Below, in pieces: positions 1-5,495 of a stretch of DNA of 6,797 nt. Source of the stretch: Methanomassiliicoccales archaeon (GTDB taxonomy: Archaea > Thermoplasmatota > Thermoplasmata > Methanomassiliicoccales > UBA472); NCBI GenBank assembly GCA_025457905.1, contig JALOTM010000118.1, positions 1-6,797 on the forward strand. Reading direction: 5' to 3'. The notes beneath the pieces are model-generated. The model ran no database searches. It was given only the letters and a program-made list of their open reading frames with translations, and was not told the DNA's origin. The position numbers and the translations under genes were made by a program. The first letter of the stretch is position 1, and every line of letters starts with the position of its first letter.

Positions 1-1
1 C

Positions 2-709
2 GAGTCCATCGTGCTCGATGACGAGGTCTCGAGGAAGATCGAGTCCACCATTGTGCGCTCAAACCGTGACACGCCCATTCCGGCGGCCCCCGTGGCCAAG
101 CCGGAGGTCCTGCCTCCTCCGCCAGTCGCCAGGAGCGAGGAGGCGCTGGAACCGGAGCCCCCCAAGGCCAAGGCCAAGGAATGGCCGGAGAGGCGCCTGG
201 TCACCTCGCCTCCGCCCGCGGCACCTGAGGACAAGGACGTGAAGATGTTCGTGGAGACCATGATCGGGGAGCCGATCGCCGCGCAAGCGGCCGCGGTCGT
301 TAACCCGCCAGCCACAGAGGTCGTCTTCAGGGCACCGACGCCCCCAGCGGAGGCGGTCGTCATGGGTGAGGAGGTGGAGCTGCCATCGAGGAAGAGCTTC
401 CTCACCGCCTACAGCAAGGTCTTCCTGGTCGCTGGGGTGTCCGTTTACCTGATCACCTTGGCCCTCTATTCCCTCTCATACCTAGACGTGGCACTGGGCT
501 GGGCCCTGGCCATCGTCGGGGCGCTTCTGCTCACCATCGGGGTGAGCACTGTGTACGACTCCAAGGTTCCGAAGACTTCGCGACATGAGCCCACCATCGG
601 TAAGATGGACCATGCAGGGGACGAGGTCGTAATATGCCCCCGCTGCCACGAGGAGGTCAGCGAGACGGATGCGCGCTGCCCCTCATGCGGCGCGGCCTTC
701 TCGCGCTGA
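2..709 (+). CDS. Membrane protein with Pro-rich N-terminal region and C-terminal zinc ribbon (5' partial)
   Basis: The reading frame is open to the left edge, so the true start lies outside the window; the first possible internal start is GTG at 11. Residue numbers here count from that GTG. Residues 20-125 are rich in Pro, Ala, Glu and Lys, low in complexity and probably disordered. Two hydrophobic segments, about 136-156 and 161-182, look like a membrane hairpin. The C-terminus carries two CxxC pairs (CPRC at 209-212, CPSC at 223-226), a typical treble-clef/zinc-ribbon knuckle that probably binds one zinc. With two membrane passes, the long N-terminal arm and the zinc ribbon would lie on the same side, presumably the cytoplasm. 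I recognise no specific family; archaeal genomes hold many such zinc-ribbon membrane proteins of unknown role. The next gene follows after 15 nt on the same strand, so co-transcription is likely. Confidence 0.75.
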   Translation, partial: ESIVLDDEVSRKIESTIVRSNRDTPIPAAPVAKPEVLPPPPVARSEEALEPEPPKAKAKEWPERRLVTSPPPAAPEDKDVKMFVETMIGEPIAAQAAAVVNPPATEVVFRAPTPPAEAVVMGEEVELPSRKSFLTAYSKVFLVAGVSVYLITLALYSLSYLDVALGWALAIVGALLLTIGVSTVYDSKVPKTSRHEPTIGKMDHAGDEVVICPRCHEEVSETDARCPSCGAAFSR

Positions 710-724
710 TTGGAAGGTGATGCG

Positions 725-1360
725 ATGAGGATCATATGGCATGGTCATGCCTGCTTCGAGGTGCAGGGCGAGAGGACGGTCTTGATGGACCCCCATGACG
801 GCAAGTCCCTGGGCATCAAAGCGCCATCGAGCCGACCTGACGTTGTGCTGGTGAGCCATGACCACTTCGACCATAATTGCGTGAGGGTGGTCAAGGGTGA
901 CTTCGCGGTGGTGAAAGAACCGGGGGAGCACCAGGTCAAGGGGCTAAGGGTGCTGGGCATCGAGGCTTGCCATGACGAGGCCAAAGGTTCGAAGCGAGGC
1001 AAGGTGGTCATGTACCGATTCGAACTGGGAGGTGCCTCCTTCCTGCACTGCGGGGACCTTGGCCATCCGTTGGACGAATCCCAGCTTAGGGAGGTGGGGA
1101 GGGTGGACATACTGTTCGTCCCCGTGGGGGGCGTGTTCACCTTGGACGGCGCCAAGGCCAGGGGGCTGGTCGAGGCCGTCCGTCCTCGCATCGCCATACC
1201 CATGCACTACCGGTACGGAGGCCTGGCATTGTCCATCCAGACCGCCGATGATTTCCTGACGGGGGTGCCGCGCGACAAGGTGGTGCGGGTGGGCAACGAG
1301 GCCGACATCACCCGCGAGGAGCTTCCCCAAGAGACCGAGTATTGGGTGTTCTCACCCTGA
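725..1360 (+). CDS. Metallo-beta-lactamase-fold hydrolase, UlaG-like (COG2220 type)
   Basis: A 211-residue soluble hydrolase of the metallo-beta-lactamase superfamily. It starts IIWHGHACF, the usual first strand of the UlaG-like/UPF0173 group. The metal-binding motif SHDHFDHN gives ligands H45, H47, D49 and H50. Further likely ligands are H83, D111 in HCGDLGH and H161 in IPMHYR, so the dinuclear metal site looks complete and the enzyme should be active. Family members hydrolyse varied substrates (lactones, phosphodiesters), and the substrate here cannot be read from sequence. ATG 725 is preferred because GGAAGGTGA at 712-720 is a good Shine-Dalgarno at the right distance. An in-frame TTG at 710 lies upstream of that site and is unlikely. 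The gene follows the zinc-ribbon membrane protein and converges on eif6, with 44 nt between the two stop codons. Confidence 0.9.
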   Translation: MRIIWHGHACFEVQGERTVLMDPHDGKSLGIKAPSSRPDVVLVSHDHFDHNCVRVVKGDFAVVKEPGEHQVKGLRVLGIEACHDEAKGSKRGKVVMYRFELGGASFLHCGDLGHPLDESQLREVGRVDILFVPVGGVFTLDGAKARGLVEAVRPRIAIPMHYRYGGLALSIQTADDFLTGVPRDKVVRVGNEADITREELPQETEYWVFSP

Positions 1361-1404
1361 GGTGGCATCGATGGCCATGGACCGCAGATGGCCAGGGCCC
1401 GCCC

Positions 1405-2064
1405 TCAGATGAGGTCCAGGGCGTCCTCGACTCGGCCCAGCTCAATCGGCGTGGACTTGTTCCCCACGACCGCGCCCTTGGTGTTGGCCACCATGCAGGC
1501 GCCGACCATGGGGGCGCCGTAGTTCAAGGTCCCTATTGCTACGGGCACCTTGAGCATGTCCTTGATGAAGGCCATCTCGTCCCGAGAGGTCGAAGGGTGG
1601 CATATCACGCCCTTGTTGGTGGCGGCGCACACCGAGCCCACCGTCCGATGGTCGGCGACCGTGGCCTGGGCCACGGGGACCTGGAGGGTCTCCTCGATGC
1701 CCCTCAGTGTCGGCTTGGACAGGTCGGGGTTGGCCACGCATCCATAATCATTGGCCAGTATGTTGTTGCCGGAGGCGTTGATGCGGTCCTCGATGCGGAA
1801 CACCGGCAGGAAGGCGCTGAGGGCCTCCACCTCGCTGGCCGAGGCCATGTTGGACACCACCGCCCCATAGGAATTCATGGACAGCAGGGAGCCCATCAGG
1901 TTGGTGCTGGCCAGTGTGGCCCTCTGCACCTCCACCTGCAGCGAGTCCCGGATGTCATTGAGAAGCGATTCAGGGGCGTCCCGCGGGACGAAGGCCACGA
2001 ACTCGTTCGCCGCCGCGTAGACGCCTATGTAGGGGTTTCCGTTGTAGTGGCTTAGGCGTATCAT
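1405..2064 (-). CDS. eif6: Translation initiation factor aIF6 (ribosome anti-association factor)
   Basis: A 219-residue protein matching the usual length of archaeal aIF6. The family binds the 50S subunit at the intersubunit face and blocks premature joining to 30S, acting in ribosome biogenesis and under stress. Recognisable family stretches are the start MIRLSHYNGNPYIGVYA, NEFVAFVP, NILANDYGC, VADHRTVGS and NYGAPMVGACMVAN. These belong to the five-fold repeated pentein propeller, and all repeats appear present. The frame remains open upstream to 2202, but residues before MIRL are low-complexity shadow of rpl31e, so ATG 2064 is the start. It lies 11 nt after the rpl31e stop. The gene is the last in the leftward operon and ends 44 nt from the convergent hydrolase gene. 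The Shine-Dalgarno is weak, suggesting translation coupled to rpl31e. Confidence 0.96.
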   Translation of the reverse strand: MIRLSHYNGNPYIGVYAAANEFVAFVPRDAPESLLNDIRDSLQVEVQRATLASTNLMGSLLSMNSYGAVVSNMASASEVEALSAFLPVFRIEDRINASGNNILANDYGCVANPDLSKPTLRGIEETLQVPVAQATVADHRTVGSVCAATNKGVICHPSTSRDEMAFIKDMLKVPVAIGTLNYGAPMVGACMVANTKGAVVGNKSTPIELGRVEDALDLI

Positions 2065-2075
2065 GTAGTCCAGGC

Positions 2076-2339
2076 TCACTCTTCCGGCAGGGATACCTCG
2101 ACCAGTCCGTCCTCGAACTTGACCGCCTTGACCCTGATCCTGGAAGGGGGCTTTTGCATCCCGCGGGACCACAGCGCCTCGTTCACCTTCTGGTCCATCC
2201 AAACGTCCTCGGGCTTGGCCTTCATGTGCTTGGCCACGTACTCCTGGACCTCGGCCACGGCCTTCTCCGCCTTCTTGGAGCGGGGGGCGGCCTTGGTGAC
2301 CTGGAGGGGTATGCTCATTATCTGCTCCTCGTCCGCCAT
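2076..2339 (-). CDS. rpl31e: Large-subunit ribosomal protein L31e
   Basis: An 87-residue protein, the normal size for archaeal L31e. This large-subunit protein sits near the peptide exit tunnel opening and contributes to the docking area for nascent-chain factors. The family pattern is visible: IPLQVTKAAPRSKKAEKAV, then YVAKHMKA, the DVWMDQKVNEALWSRGMQ block, and a closing RIRVKAVKFEDGLVEVSLPEE-like beta strand region. ATG 2339 is chosen because a strong Shine-Dalgarno, AAAGGAGTGA, lies 4 nt upstream (2344-2353 on the minus strand). This site is embedded in the last codons and stop of rpl39e. A second in-frame ATG at codon 8 precedes SIPLQ, but no comparable ribosome-binding site serves it. 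The gene lies 4 nt after rpl39e and 11 nt before eif6. Confidence 0.96.
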   Translation of the reverse strand: MADEEQIMSIPLQVTKAAPRSKKAEKAVAEVQEYVAKHMKAKPEDVWMDQKVNEALWSRGMQKPPSRIRVKAVKFEDGLVEVSLPEE

Positions 2340-2343
2340 GCTC

Positions 2344-2499
2344 TCACTCCTTTAGCTTGCTCTGGCGCCAGGTCCTCCTATGGGGATGGCGCTGCACGGT
2401 GCGGTTGGTACGGAGCATGACCCAGCTGGGTACCCTGCGGTTCTGCTTCACCTTGCGGTTCAGCCTGGTCTTCATCGCGGGGGGCTTGTTTCTCGTCAT
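2344..2499 (-). CDS. rpl39e: Large-subunit ribosomal protein L39e (complete domain, possible independent product)
   Basis: This 51-codon stretch inside the longer frame is a full-length L39e by itself; archaeal L39e is about 50 residues. L39e is a small, very basic protein that lines the lower part of the nascent-peptide exit tunnel of the large subunit. Visible hallmarks are the Lys/Arg-rich start after ATG 2499, then [17 protein letters not shown] and the final [16 protein letters not shown] core lies six nt upstream of ATG 2499 on the minus strand, a weak Shine-Dalgarno remnant. Independent initiation is therefore possible and would give a normal ribosomal protein. A 52-residue N-terminal extension would be hard to place in the tunnel, which favours internal initiation or processing; this is inference. 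The stop lies 4 nt before rpl31e. Confidence 0.85.
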   Translation of the reverse strand: MTRNKPPAMKTRLNRKVKQNRRVPSWVMLRTNRTVQRHPHRRTWRQSKLKE

Positions 2500-2655
2500 G
2501 AATGTCACATGCGGCGTAAGGATCTGGCGCATGATCGATTGGCGCTGTTGTTCGACCTGGCGCTGCTGCTCCTGCGCCATGACCTGCGCGTCCTGCTGCC
2601 TTTGCAGCTCCGCCATCTTGCGGCGGCGCAGTTCCTCGAGTTCAGCGTCCTCCAT
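2344..2655 (-). CDS. PDCD5-like N-terminal segment fused in frame to ribosomal protein L39e
   Basis: One uninterrupted 103-codon frame joins two families. Residues 1-48 ([18 protein letters not shown]... to RQILTP) match the charged, Gln-rich N-terminal helix of archaeal PDCD5/TFAR19 DNA-binding proteins. Residues 53-103, starting [13 protein letters not shown], form a complete L39e with [16 protein letters not shown] and the basic tail RRTWRQ. Only four residues, HVTF, separate them. Archaeal PDCD5 is normally about 110-120 residues and continues after ILTP into a three-helix core; that core (about 60 residues) is absent. Thus the sequence shows an internal loss of the pdcd5 3' half plus the pdcd5-rpl39e spacer. 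ATG 2655 fits the family start; an alternative GTG at 2670 overlaps the rps19e stop and would add five residues. Whether a fused protein is made, or only L39e from the internal ATG 2499, cannot be told. An assembly deletion is also possible. Confidence 0.75.
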   Translation of the reverse strand: MEDAELEELRRRKMAELQRQQDAQVMAQEQQRQVEQQRQSIMRQILTPHVTFMTRNKPPAMKTRLNRKVKQNRRVPSWVMLRTNRTVQRHPHRRTWRQSKLKE

Positions 2656-2666
2656 ATTGACCACGC

Positions 2667-3095
2667 TCACTTCTTGGTCGCGTCGGCGACCTCCTTGGCT
2701 GCGGCGTCCAATAGCTTCTGCCCCTTAGCGGTGACGATGCGTCCCTTGTTCTTGTTCTTCGCCACCAGCCCTGCCGCCTCCATCTGCATGATGCTCTTGC
2801 GAGCGATGTTCCGGGAGCCTTTCACGGCCTTGTTCGGCCTGGACCCTCGGTCCGCGAAACCGCCGTATTCCTCGGCGAGCCTCGAGGTGCCGATGGGGCC
2901 CTTGATGGCGACCTTCCTCAGTATGGAGGCGGAGCGGGTGTACCACCAGTCCTTCTGGACCGGGGCCCTCTCGGTGTGCCTCCCCGTCTTCACGAACTCC
3001 GCCCACTCTGGCGGCTTGATGGTTTCAATATCCCGCAGCTTGGAGGCTACCTTGGCGATAAGCTCCTCCGCGGGGACATCATATACCGTGACCAT
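2667..3095 (-). CDS. rps19e: Small-subunit ribosomal protein S19e
   Basis: A 142-residue small-subunit protein of the archaeal/eukaryal S19e family, close to the usual archaeal length of about 150. S19e takes part in late 30S/40S maturation and binds near the head of the small subunit. Family landmarks are [11 protein letters not shown] at the start, [12 protein letters not shown] at 27-38, the [19 protein letters not shown] block at 43-61, [14 protein letters not shown] at 66-79, and the winged-helix end with QMEAAGLV and [16 protein letters not shown] 3095 is supported by AGAGGTAGAT just upstream (3100-3109 on the minus strand). It is the first gene of the leftward operon, preceded by a TATA-like box and a short hairpin in the leader. 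Its TGA stop overlaps a possible GTG start of the next frame (GTGA). Confidence 0.96.
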   Translation of the reverse strand: MVTVYDVPAEELIAKVASKLRDIETIKPPEWAEFVKTGRHTERAPVQKDWWYTRSASILRKVAIKGPIGTSRLAEEYGGFADRGSRPNKAVKGSRNIARKSIMQMEAAGLVAKNKNKGRIVTAKGQKLLDAAAKEVADATKK

Positions 3096-3111
3096 TCGAA
3101 TCTACCTCTGG

Positions 3112-3134
3112 CGTTGAGCGTAACTCTCTCAACG
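3112..3134 (-). promoter_or_regulatory. 7-bp inverted repeat (hairpin) in the rps19e leader
   Basis: CGTTGAG at 3112-3118 and CTCAACG at 3128-3134 are perfect complements separated by 9 nt. In the predicted leftward transcript the hairpin would lie near the 5' end and finish a few nt before the Shine-Dalgarno (3100-3109). This position suits a translation- or stability-control element, or it could be an operator between promoter and gene. A 7-bp match may also be chance. Confidence 0.4.
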
Positions 3135-3164
3135 TCCGGACAACTGAGCGCCTAATCATCTGCC

Positions 3165-3173
3165 TATATTAAA
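3165..3173 (-). promoter_or_regulatory. TATA-like box for the rps19e operon
   Basis: On the minus strand this reads TTTAATATA, close to the archaeal consensus TTTAWATA, in otherwise GC-rich DNA. A start site about 25 nt downstream would fall near 3140, giving a leader of about 45 nt for rps19e. The same AT-rich block could in principle be used rightward as well. The evidence is sequence similarity and position only. Confidence 0.55.
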
Positions 3174-3224
3174 GAGTTGTGGAATCCCGGACCTGCATGG
3201 CATGCGCGGCCGAAGTGGCGCACC

Positions 3225-3232
3225 TTCAAATA
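3225..3232 (+). promoter_or_regulatory. TATA-like box for ubiX
   Basis: TTCAAATA matches the archaeal consensus TTTAAATA at seven of eight positions. Its centre lies about 25 nt before the GTG start at 3254, which would place transcription start at or next to the first codon and make the mRNA leaderless. A GGATGATGAT stretch before the GTG could instead serve as a Shine-Dalgarno if transcription begins further upstream. Confidence 0.4.
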
Positions 3233-3253
3233 CCGCGGGCCGGATGATGATGC

Positions 3254-3799
3254 GTGCGCTACCTAATAGCCATGACGGGCAGCTCTGGCGCGGTCTATGG
3301 TGTCAGGCTGCTGCGCGCCCTGAAGGGCGAGCGGATGCTCATTATGTCCCGCACGGCCAAGGGCGTGATCGAGCACGAGCTCGACCTGAAGCCGGAGCAG
3401 GTGGCGGTCTTCGCTGAGACCTGCTACGAGGACGAGGACCTGTTCGCTCCTCCCTCCTCGGGCAGCTTCCTCTACGACGCCATGGTCGTCATTCCCTGCT
3501 CGGAGAGCACCTTGGGCAAGATAGCTAATGGAATCGCCGACACCCTGATAACCCGGGCCGCGGCCGTCTGCCTCAAGGAGGGGCGCAGGCTGGTCCTCGT
3601 GCCCAGGGAGACGCCGGTCAGCGCCGTCATGCTGGAGAACGAGCTCAAGCTGGCCCGTCTGGGGGTGACCATCGTGCCGGCCAACCCTGGCTTCTACTCG
3701 CGACCGGAGAGCGTGGAGGACCTGGTGGACTTCGTGGTGGGCAAGGTCCTGGACCAGCTCGGGCAGGGGCACGACCTGTTCAGGCGATGGGGCCGATGA
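3254..3799 (+). CDS. ubiX: Flavin prenyltransferase UbiX
   Basis: A 181-residue protein of the UbiX/Pad1 family, full length. UbiX joins a dimethylallyl group to reduced FMN, forming the prenylated FMN cofactor used by UbiD-type (de)carboxylases. The N-terminal flavin-binding loop is AMTGSSGAVYGVRLL (6-20). SRTAKGVIEHE follows at 32-42, then PCSESTLGKIANGIADTLITRAA at 81-103 in the dodecamer core. VPRETP at 116-121 supplies the conserved Arg-Glu pair R118/E119, and Y148 in NPGFYSRP is the expected conserved tyrosine. All these residues are present, so the enzyme is likely active. The GTG start is fixed by the family N-terminus (MRYLIAMTGSSG). In many archaea prenylated FMN serves the UbiD-like anhydromevalonate phosphate decarboxylase of isoprenoid synthesis; no UbiD is encoded here, so the client enzyme is unknown. 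Confidence 0.95.
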   Translation: MRYLIAMTGSSGAVYGVRLLRALKGERMLIMSRTAKGVIEHELDLKPEQVAVFAETCYEDEDLFAPPSSGSFLYDAMVVIPCSESTLGKIANGIADTLITRAAAVCLKEGRRLVLVPRETPVSAVMLENELKLARLGVTIVPANPGFYSRPESVEDLVDFVVGKVLDQLGQGHDLFRRWGR

Positions 3800-3800
3800 G

Positions 3801-3812
3801 CCCGCTTGCGGG
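3801..3812 (+). other. Short GC hairpin after ubiX
   Basis: CCCGC and GCGGG form a perfect inverted repeat around a two-base centre, beginning one base after the ubiX TGA. No run of T follows, so it is not a convincing archaeal or bacterial-type terminator. It could still slow polymerase or protect the ubiX 3' end. Confidence 0.25.
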
Positions 3813-3825
3813 GATTCGGGCAATC

Positions 3826-3833
3826 GGTAAATA
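3826..3833 (+). promoter_or_regulatory. TATA-like box for the ABC transporter operon
   Basis: GGTAAATA lies in an AT-rich patch (3828-3840) in the ubiX-ABC gap and matches TTTAAATA at six of eight positions. A start site about 25 nt downstream falls near 3855. This suggests that the ABC pair has its own promoter and that translation starts after that point. Confidence 0.4.
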
Positions 3834-3872
3834 TCGATAAGCGCTTTGGAGCCCGCGAGCGGGGTCGAGGCA

Positions 3873-4664
3873 TTGGGCATCGTTCGCACCGAGGGTCTGA
3901 CGCGCAAGTTCAACGGTTTCACCGCCGTGGACTCCATCGAGCTGGACATCAGGGAGGGCGAGGTCTTCGGCCTGCTCGGGCCCAACGGGGCGGGGAAGAC
4001 CACCACCATCAAGATGCTGACCACCCTCCTCCCTCCGACCTCGGGAAAGGCCACGGTCGACGGCAGGGACGTCAGGGCCAGGCCGGCGCAGGTCCGCCAG
4101 GTCATCGGCTACGTACCGCAGATGCTCTCCGCTGACGCCACCCTCACCGGGTACGAGAACCTCCTCATCTTCGCCAAGCTGCACGACGTGCCCCGTCGGG
4201 AGGCGGGCATGAGGGCCAGGCAGGCCCTGGGGGACATGGGGCTCTCCGAGTTCGGCGACAGATTGGTGCGCACCTACTCCGGTGGCATGGTGCGGCGCCT
4301 GGAGATCGCTCAGTCGGCCCTGCATCGCCCCCGCGTTCTCTTCCTGGACGAACCGACCATCGGACTGGACCCCCTGGCAAGGAGGGCGGTCTGGGAGATG
4401 GTCCGGCGCCTGCGCGAGGAGCACGGGACCACCATCTTCCTCACCACGCACCTGATGGACGAGGCCGACGCCCTGTGCGACCGCGTGGGCATCATGCATC
4501 GCAGTCACCTGGTGGCCTTGGGTGAGCCGGCGAGGCTCAAGGAGGAGGCTGGCGTGGCCACCTTGGACGAGGTCTTCATCCATCATACCGGGGGGACCAT
4601 CGAGACCGGGGGGAGCATAAGGGAGATCCAGAGGGAGCGCATGACCGCCAGGAGGCTCGGATGA
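3873..4664 (+). CDS. ABC transporter ATP-binding protein, DrrA-like
   Basis: The nucleotide-binding subunit of an ABC exporter, 263 residues from TTG 3873. All motifs are present: Walker A GPNGAGKTT at 37-45, Q-loop YVPQ ending at 83, signature YSGGM at 135-139, Walker B LFLDEP at 156-161 with D-loop GLDP, and the H-loop histidine at 193 in TTHLMDEAD. The C-terminal ATLDEVFIHHTGG stretch is typical of the daunorubicin-resistance DrrA/ABC-2 group. TTG 3873 (protein LGIVRTEGLTRKF) fits the family N-terminus and lies downstream of the predicted transcription start. An in-frame TTG at 3846 would add nine residues but sits almost on the TATA-like box. Neither start has a strong Shine-Dalgarno. The gene ends in an ATGA overlap with the permease gene, so the two are translationally coupled. 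The exported substrate is unknown. Confidence 0.92.
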   Translation: MGIVRTEGLTRKFNGFTAVDSIELDIREGEVFGLLGPNGAGKTTTIKMLTTLLPPTSGKATVDGRDVRARPAQVRQVIGYVPQMLSADATLTGYENLLIFAKLHDVPRREAGMRARQALGDMGLSEFGDRLVRTYSGGMVRRLEIAQSALHRPRVLFLDEPTIGLDPLARRAVWEMVRRLREEHGTTIFLTTHLMDEADALCDRVGIMHRSHLVALGEPARLKEEAGVATLDEVFIHHTGGTIETGGSIREIQRERMTARRLG

Positions 4665-5464
4665 GCGTGGAGGGCGGGACGGCGCGATCGGACGCGGGCG
4701 GCTTCGTCAGCAAGATGCTGGTCATGGTGGAGCTGGAGGCGCGCAAGCTGAAGCATGACCCGACCGAGCTGCTCACCCGCGCCATACAGCCCGCCCTTTG
4801 GCTCCTGGTGTTCGGTGTGGTCCTCAACGAGATCAGGATCATACCCACCGGGGACCTCACCTACCTGGAGTTCCTGACGCCCGGTGTGCTGGCGCAGAGC
4901 GTGCTCTTCATCTCCATCTTCTACGGCATCTCCATAGTATGGGAGAGGGACCTGGGGATCGTGCAGAAGTTCCTGGTCAGCCCGACCCCCAGGAGCGCCC
5001 TGGTCACCGGGAAGGCTCTCTCCGCGGGGCTTCGCAGCCTCTCCCAGGCGCTCATCGTTTACGTCCTGGCAATGGTCATCGGAGTGAGCCTGGACCTGGG
5101 CCCGCTGAACATCATCGTCATGGTGGTGACCGTCCTGCTGGGGGCGGCCGTCTTCGCCACCTTATCGCTTATAATCGCCTGCCTGGTGAAGACCAGGGAG
5201 CGGTTCATGGGCATAGGCCAGATGATCACCATGCCCCTGTTCTTCGCCAGCAACGCCATCTACCCCATCTCCATCATGCCCACCTGGCTCCAGGTGATAT
5301 CCTACGGGAACCCTCTGACGTACATGGTCGACGCCCTGCGATGCACCATGATCGTGGGAGGCACCACGGACTTCGGCCTGGGAGTGGACCTGGCCGTGCT
5401 GGGGGGCTTCGCCCTGGTCCTGGTGCTCATCGCCGGCCGCCTCTATCCCCGTGTGGGATGGTAG
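4661..5464 (+). CDS. ABC-2 type transporter permease, DrrB-like
   Basis: The membrane subunit partnering the preceding ATPase, 267 residues, the usual size for DrrB-type ABC-2 permeases. Hydrophobic segments at about 41-57, 73-93, 126-145, 150-175, 187-205 and 240-262 give the expected six membrane passes. The family motif between passes two and three is visible as WERDLGIVQKFLVSPTPR (94-111). NPLTYMVDALR (217-227) is the typical C-terminal ABC-2 signature before the last helix. ATG 4661 overlaps the ATPase stop in ATGA and is served by GGAGG at 4651-4655. Such half-transporters work as two ATPases plus two permeases and export drugs, lipids or glycolipids in various species; nothing here names the cargo. 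The gene converges on leuS with 31 nt between stop codons. Confidence 0.93.
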   Translation: MSVEGGTARSDAGGFVSKMLVMVELEARKLKHDPTELLTRAIQPALWLLVFGVVLNEIRIIPTGDLTYLEFLTPGVLAQSVLFISIFYGISIVWERDLGIVQKFLVSPTPRSALVTGKALSAGLRSLSQALIVYVLAMVIGVSLDLGPLNIIVMVVTVLLGAAVFATLSLIIACLVKTRERFMGIGQMITMPLFFASNAIYPISIMPTWLQVISYGNPLTYMVDALRCTMIVGGTTDFGLGVDLAVLGGFALVLVLIAGRLYPRVGW

Positions 5465-5465
5465 A

Positions 5466-5479
5466 GGCCCCCGCGGGCC
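5466..5479. other. GC hairpin between convergent permease and leuS genes
   Basis: GGCCC (5466-5470) and GGGCC (5475-5479) form a 5-bp stem with a 4-nt loop, in the 31-nt gap between convergent stop codons. It could act on both transcripts, but no T-run follows on either strand, so a terminator role is only a guess. Confidence 0.25.
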
Positions 5480-5495
5480 CAACCCCATGTGACCG

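Larger units (their letters stand above)
3096..3253. other. Divergent intergenic control region between rps19e and ubiX
   Basis: This 158-bp gap separates two divergent transcription units and is the longest non-coding stretch in the window. It contains an AT-rich TATA-like element at 3165-3173, the 7-bp inverted repeat at 3112/3134, a second TATA-like element at 3225-3232 and a small inverted repeat TGCGC/GCGCA at 3203-3207 and 3218-3222. I see no tRNA or small ORF with a convincing start in it. Confidence 0.7.

Noticed and set aside
1370..1394. 8-bp direct repeat GATGGCCA between the hydrolase and eif6 stop codons
   Set aside because: Two short copies in a GC-rich 44-bp gap are not enough to claim a repeat or attachment site.
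1342..2055. Long rightward ORF (237 codons) opposite eif6
   Set aside because: It is a shadow of eif6 in GC-rich DNA: the protein is His/Gly/Val-rich with no family pattern, and the opposite strand encodes a clear aIF6.
2065..2202. N-terminal extension of aIF6 by 46 residues
   Set aside because: The extra residues overlap rpl31e and are unlike aIF6, whose N-terminus begins at MIRLSHYNG.
2380..3117. Long rightward ORF (245 codons) across rpl39e and rps19e
   Set aside because: Antisense to two recognised ribosomal genes; its Leu/Ser/Ala-rich translation reflects the complement of their codons and has no ribosome-binding site of note.
3263..4586. Leftward ORFs opposite ubiX and the ABC ATPase
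   Set aside because: They overlap genes with complete catalytic motifs on the other strand and show low-complexity shadow composition.
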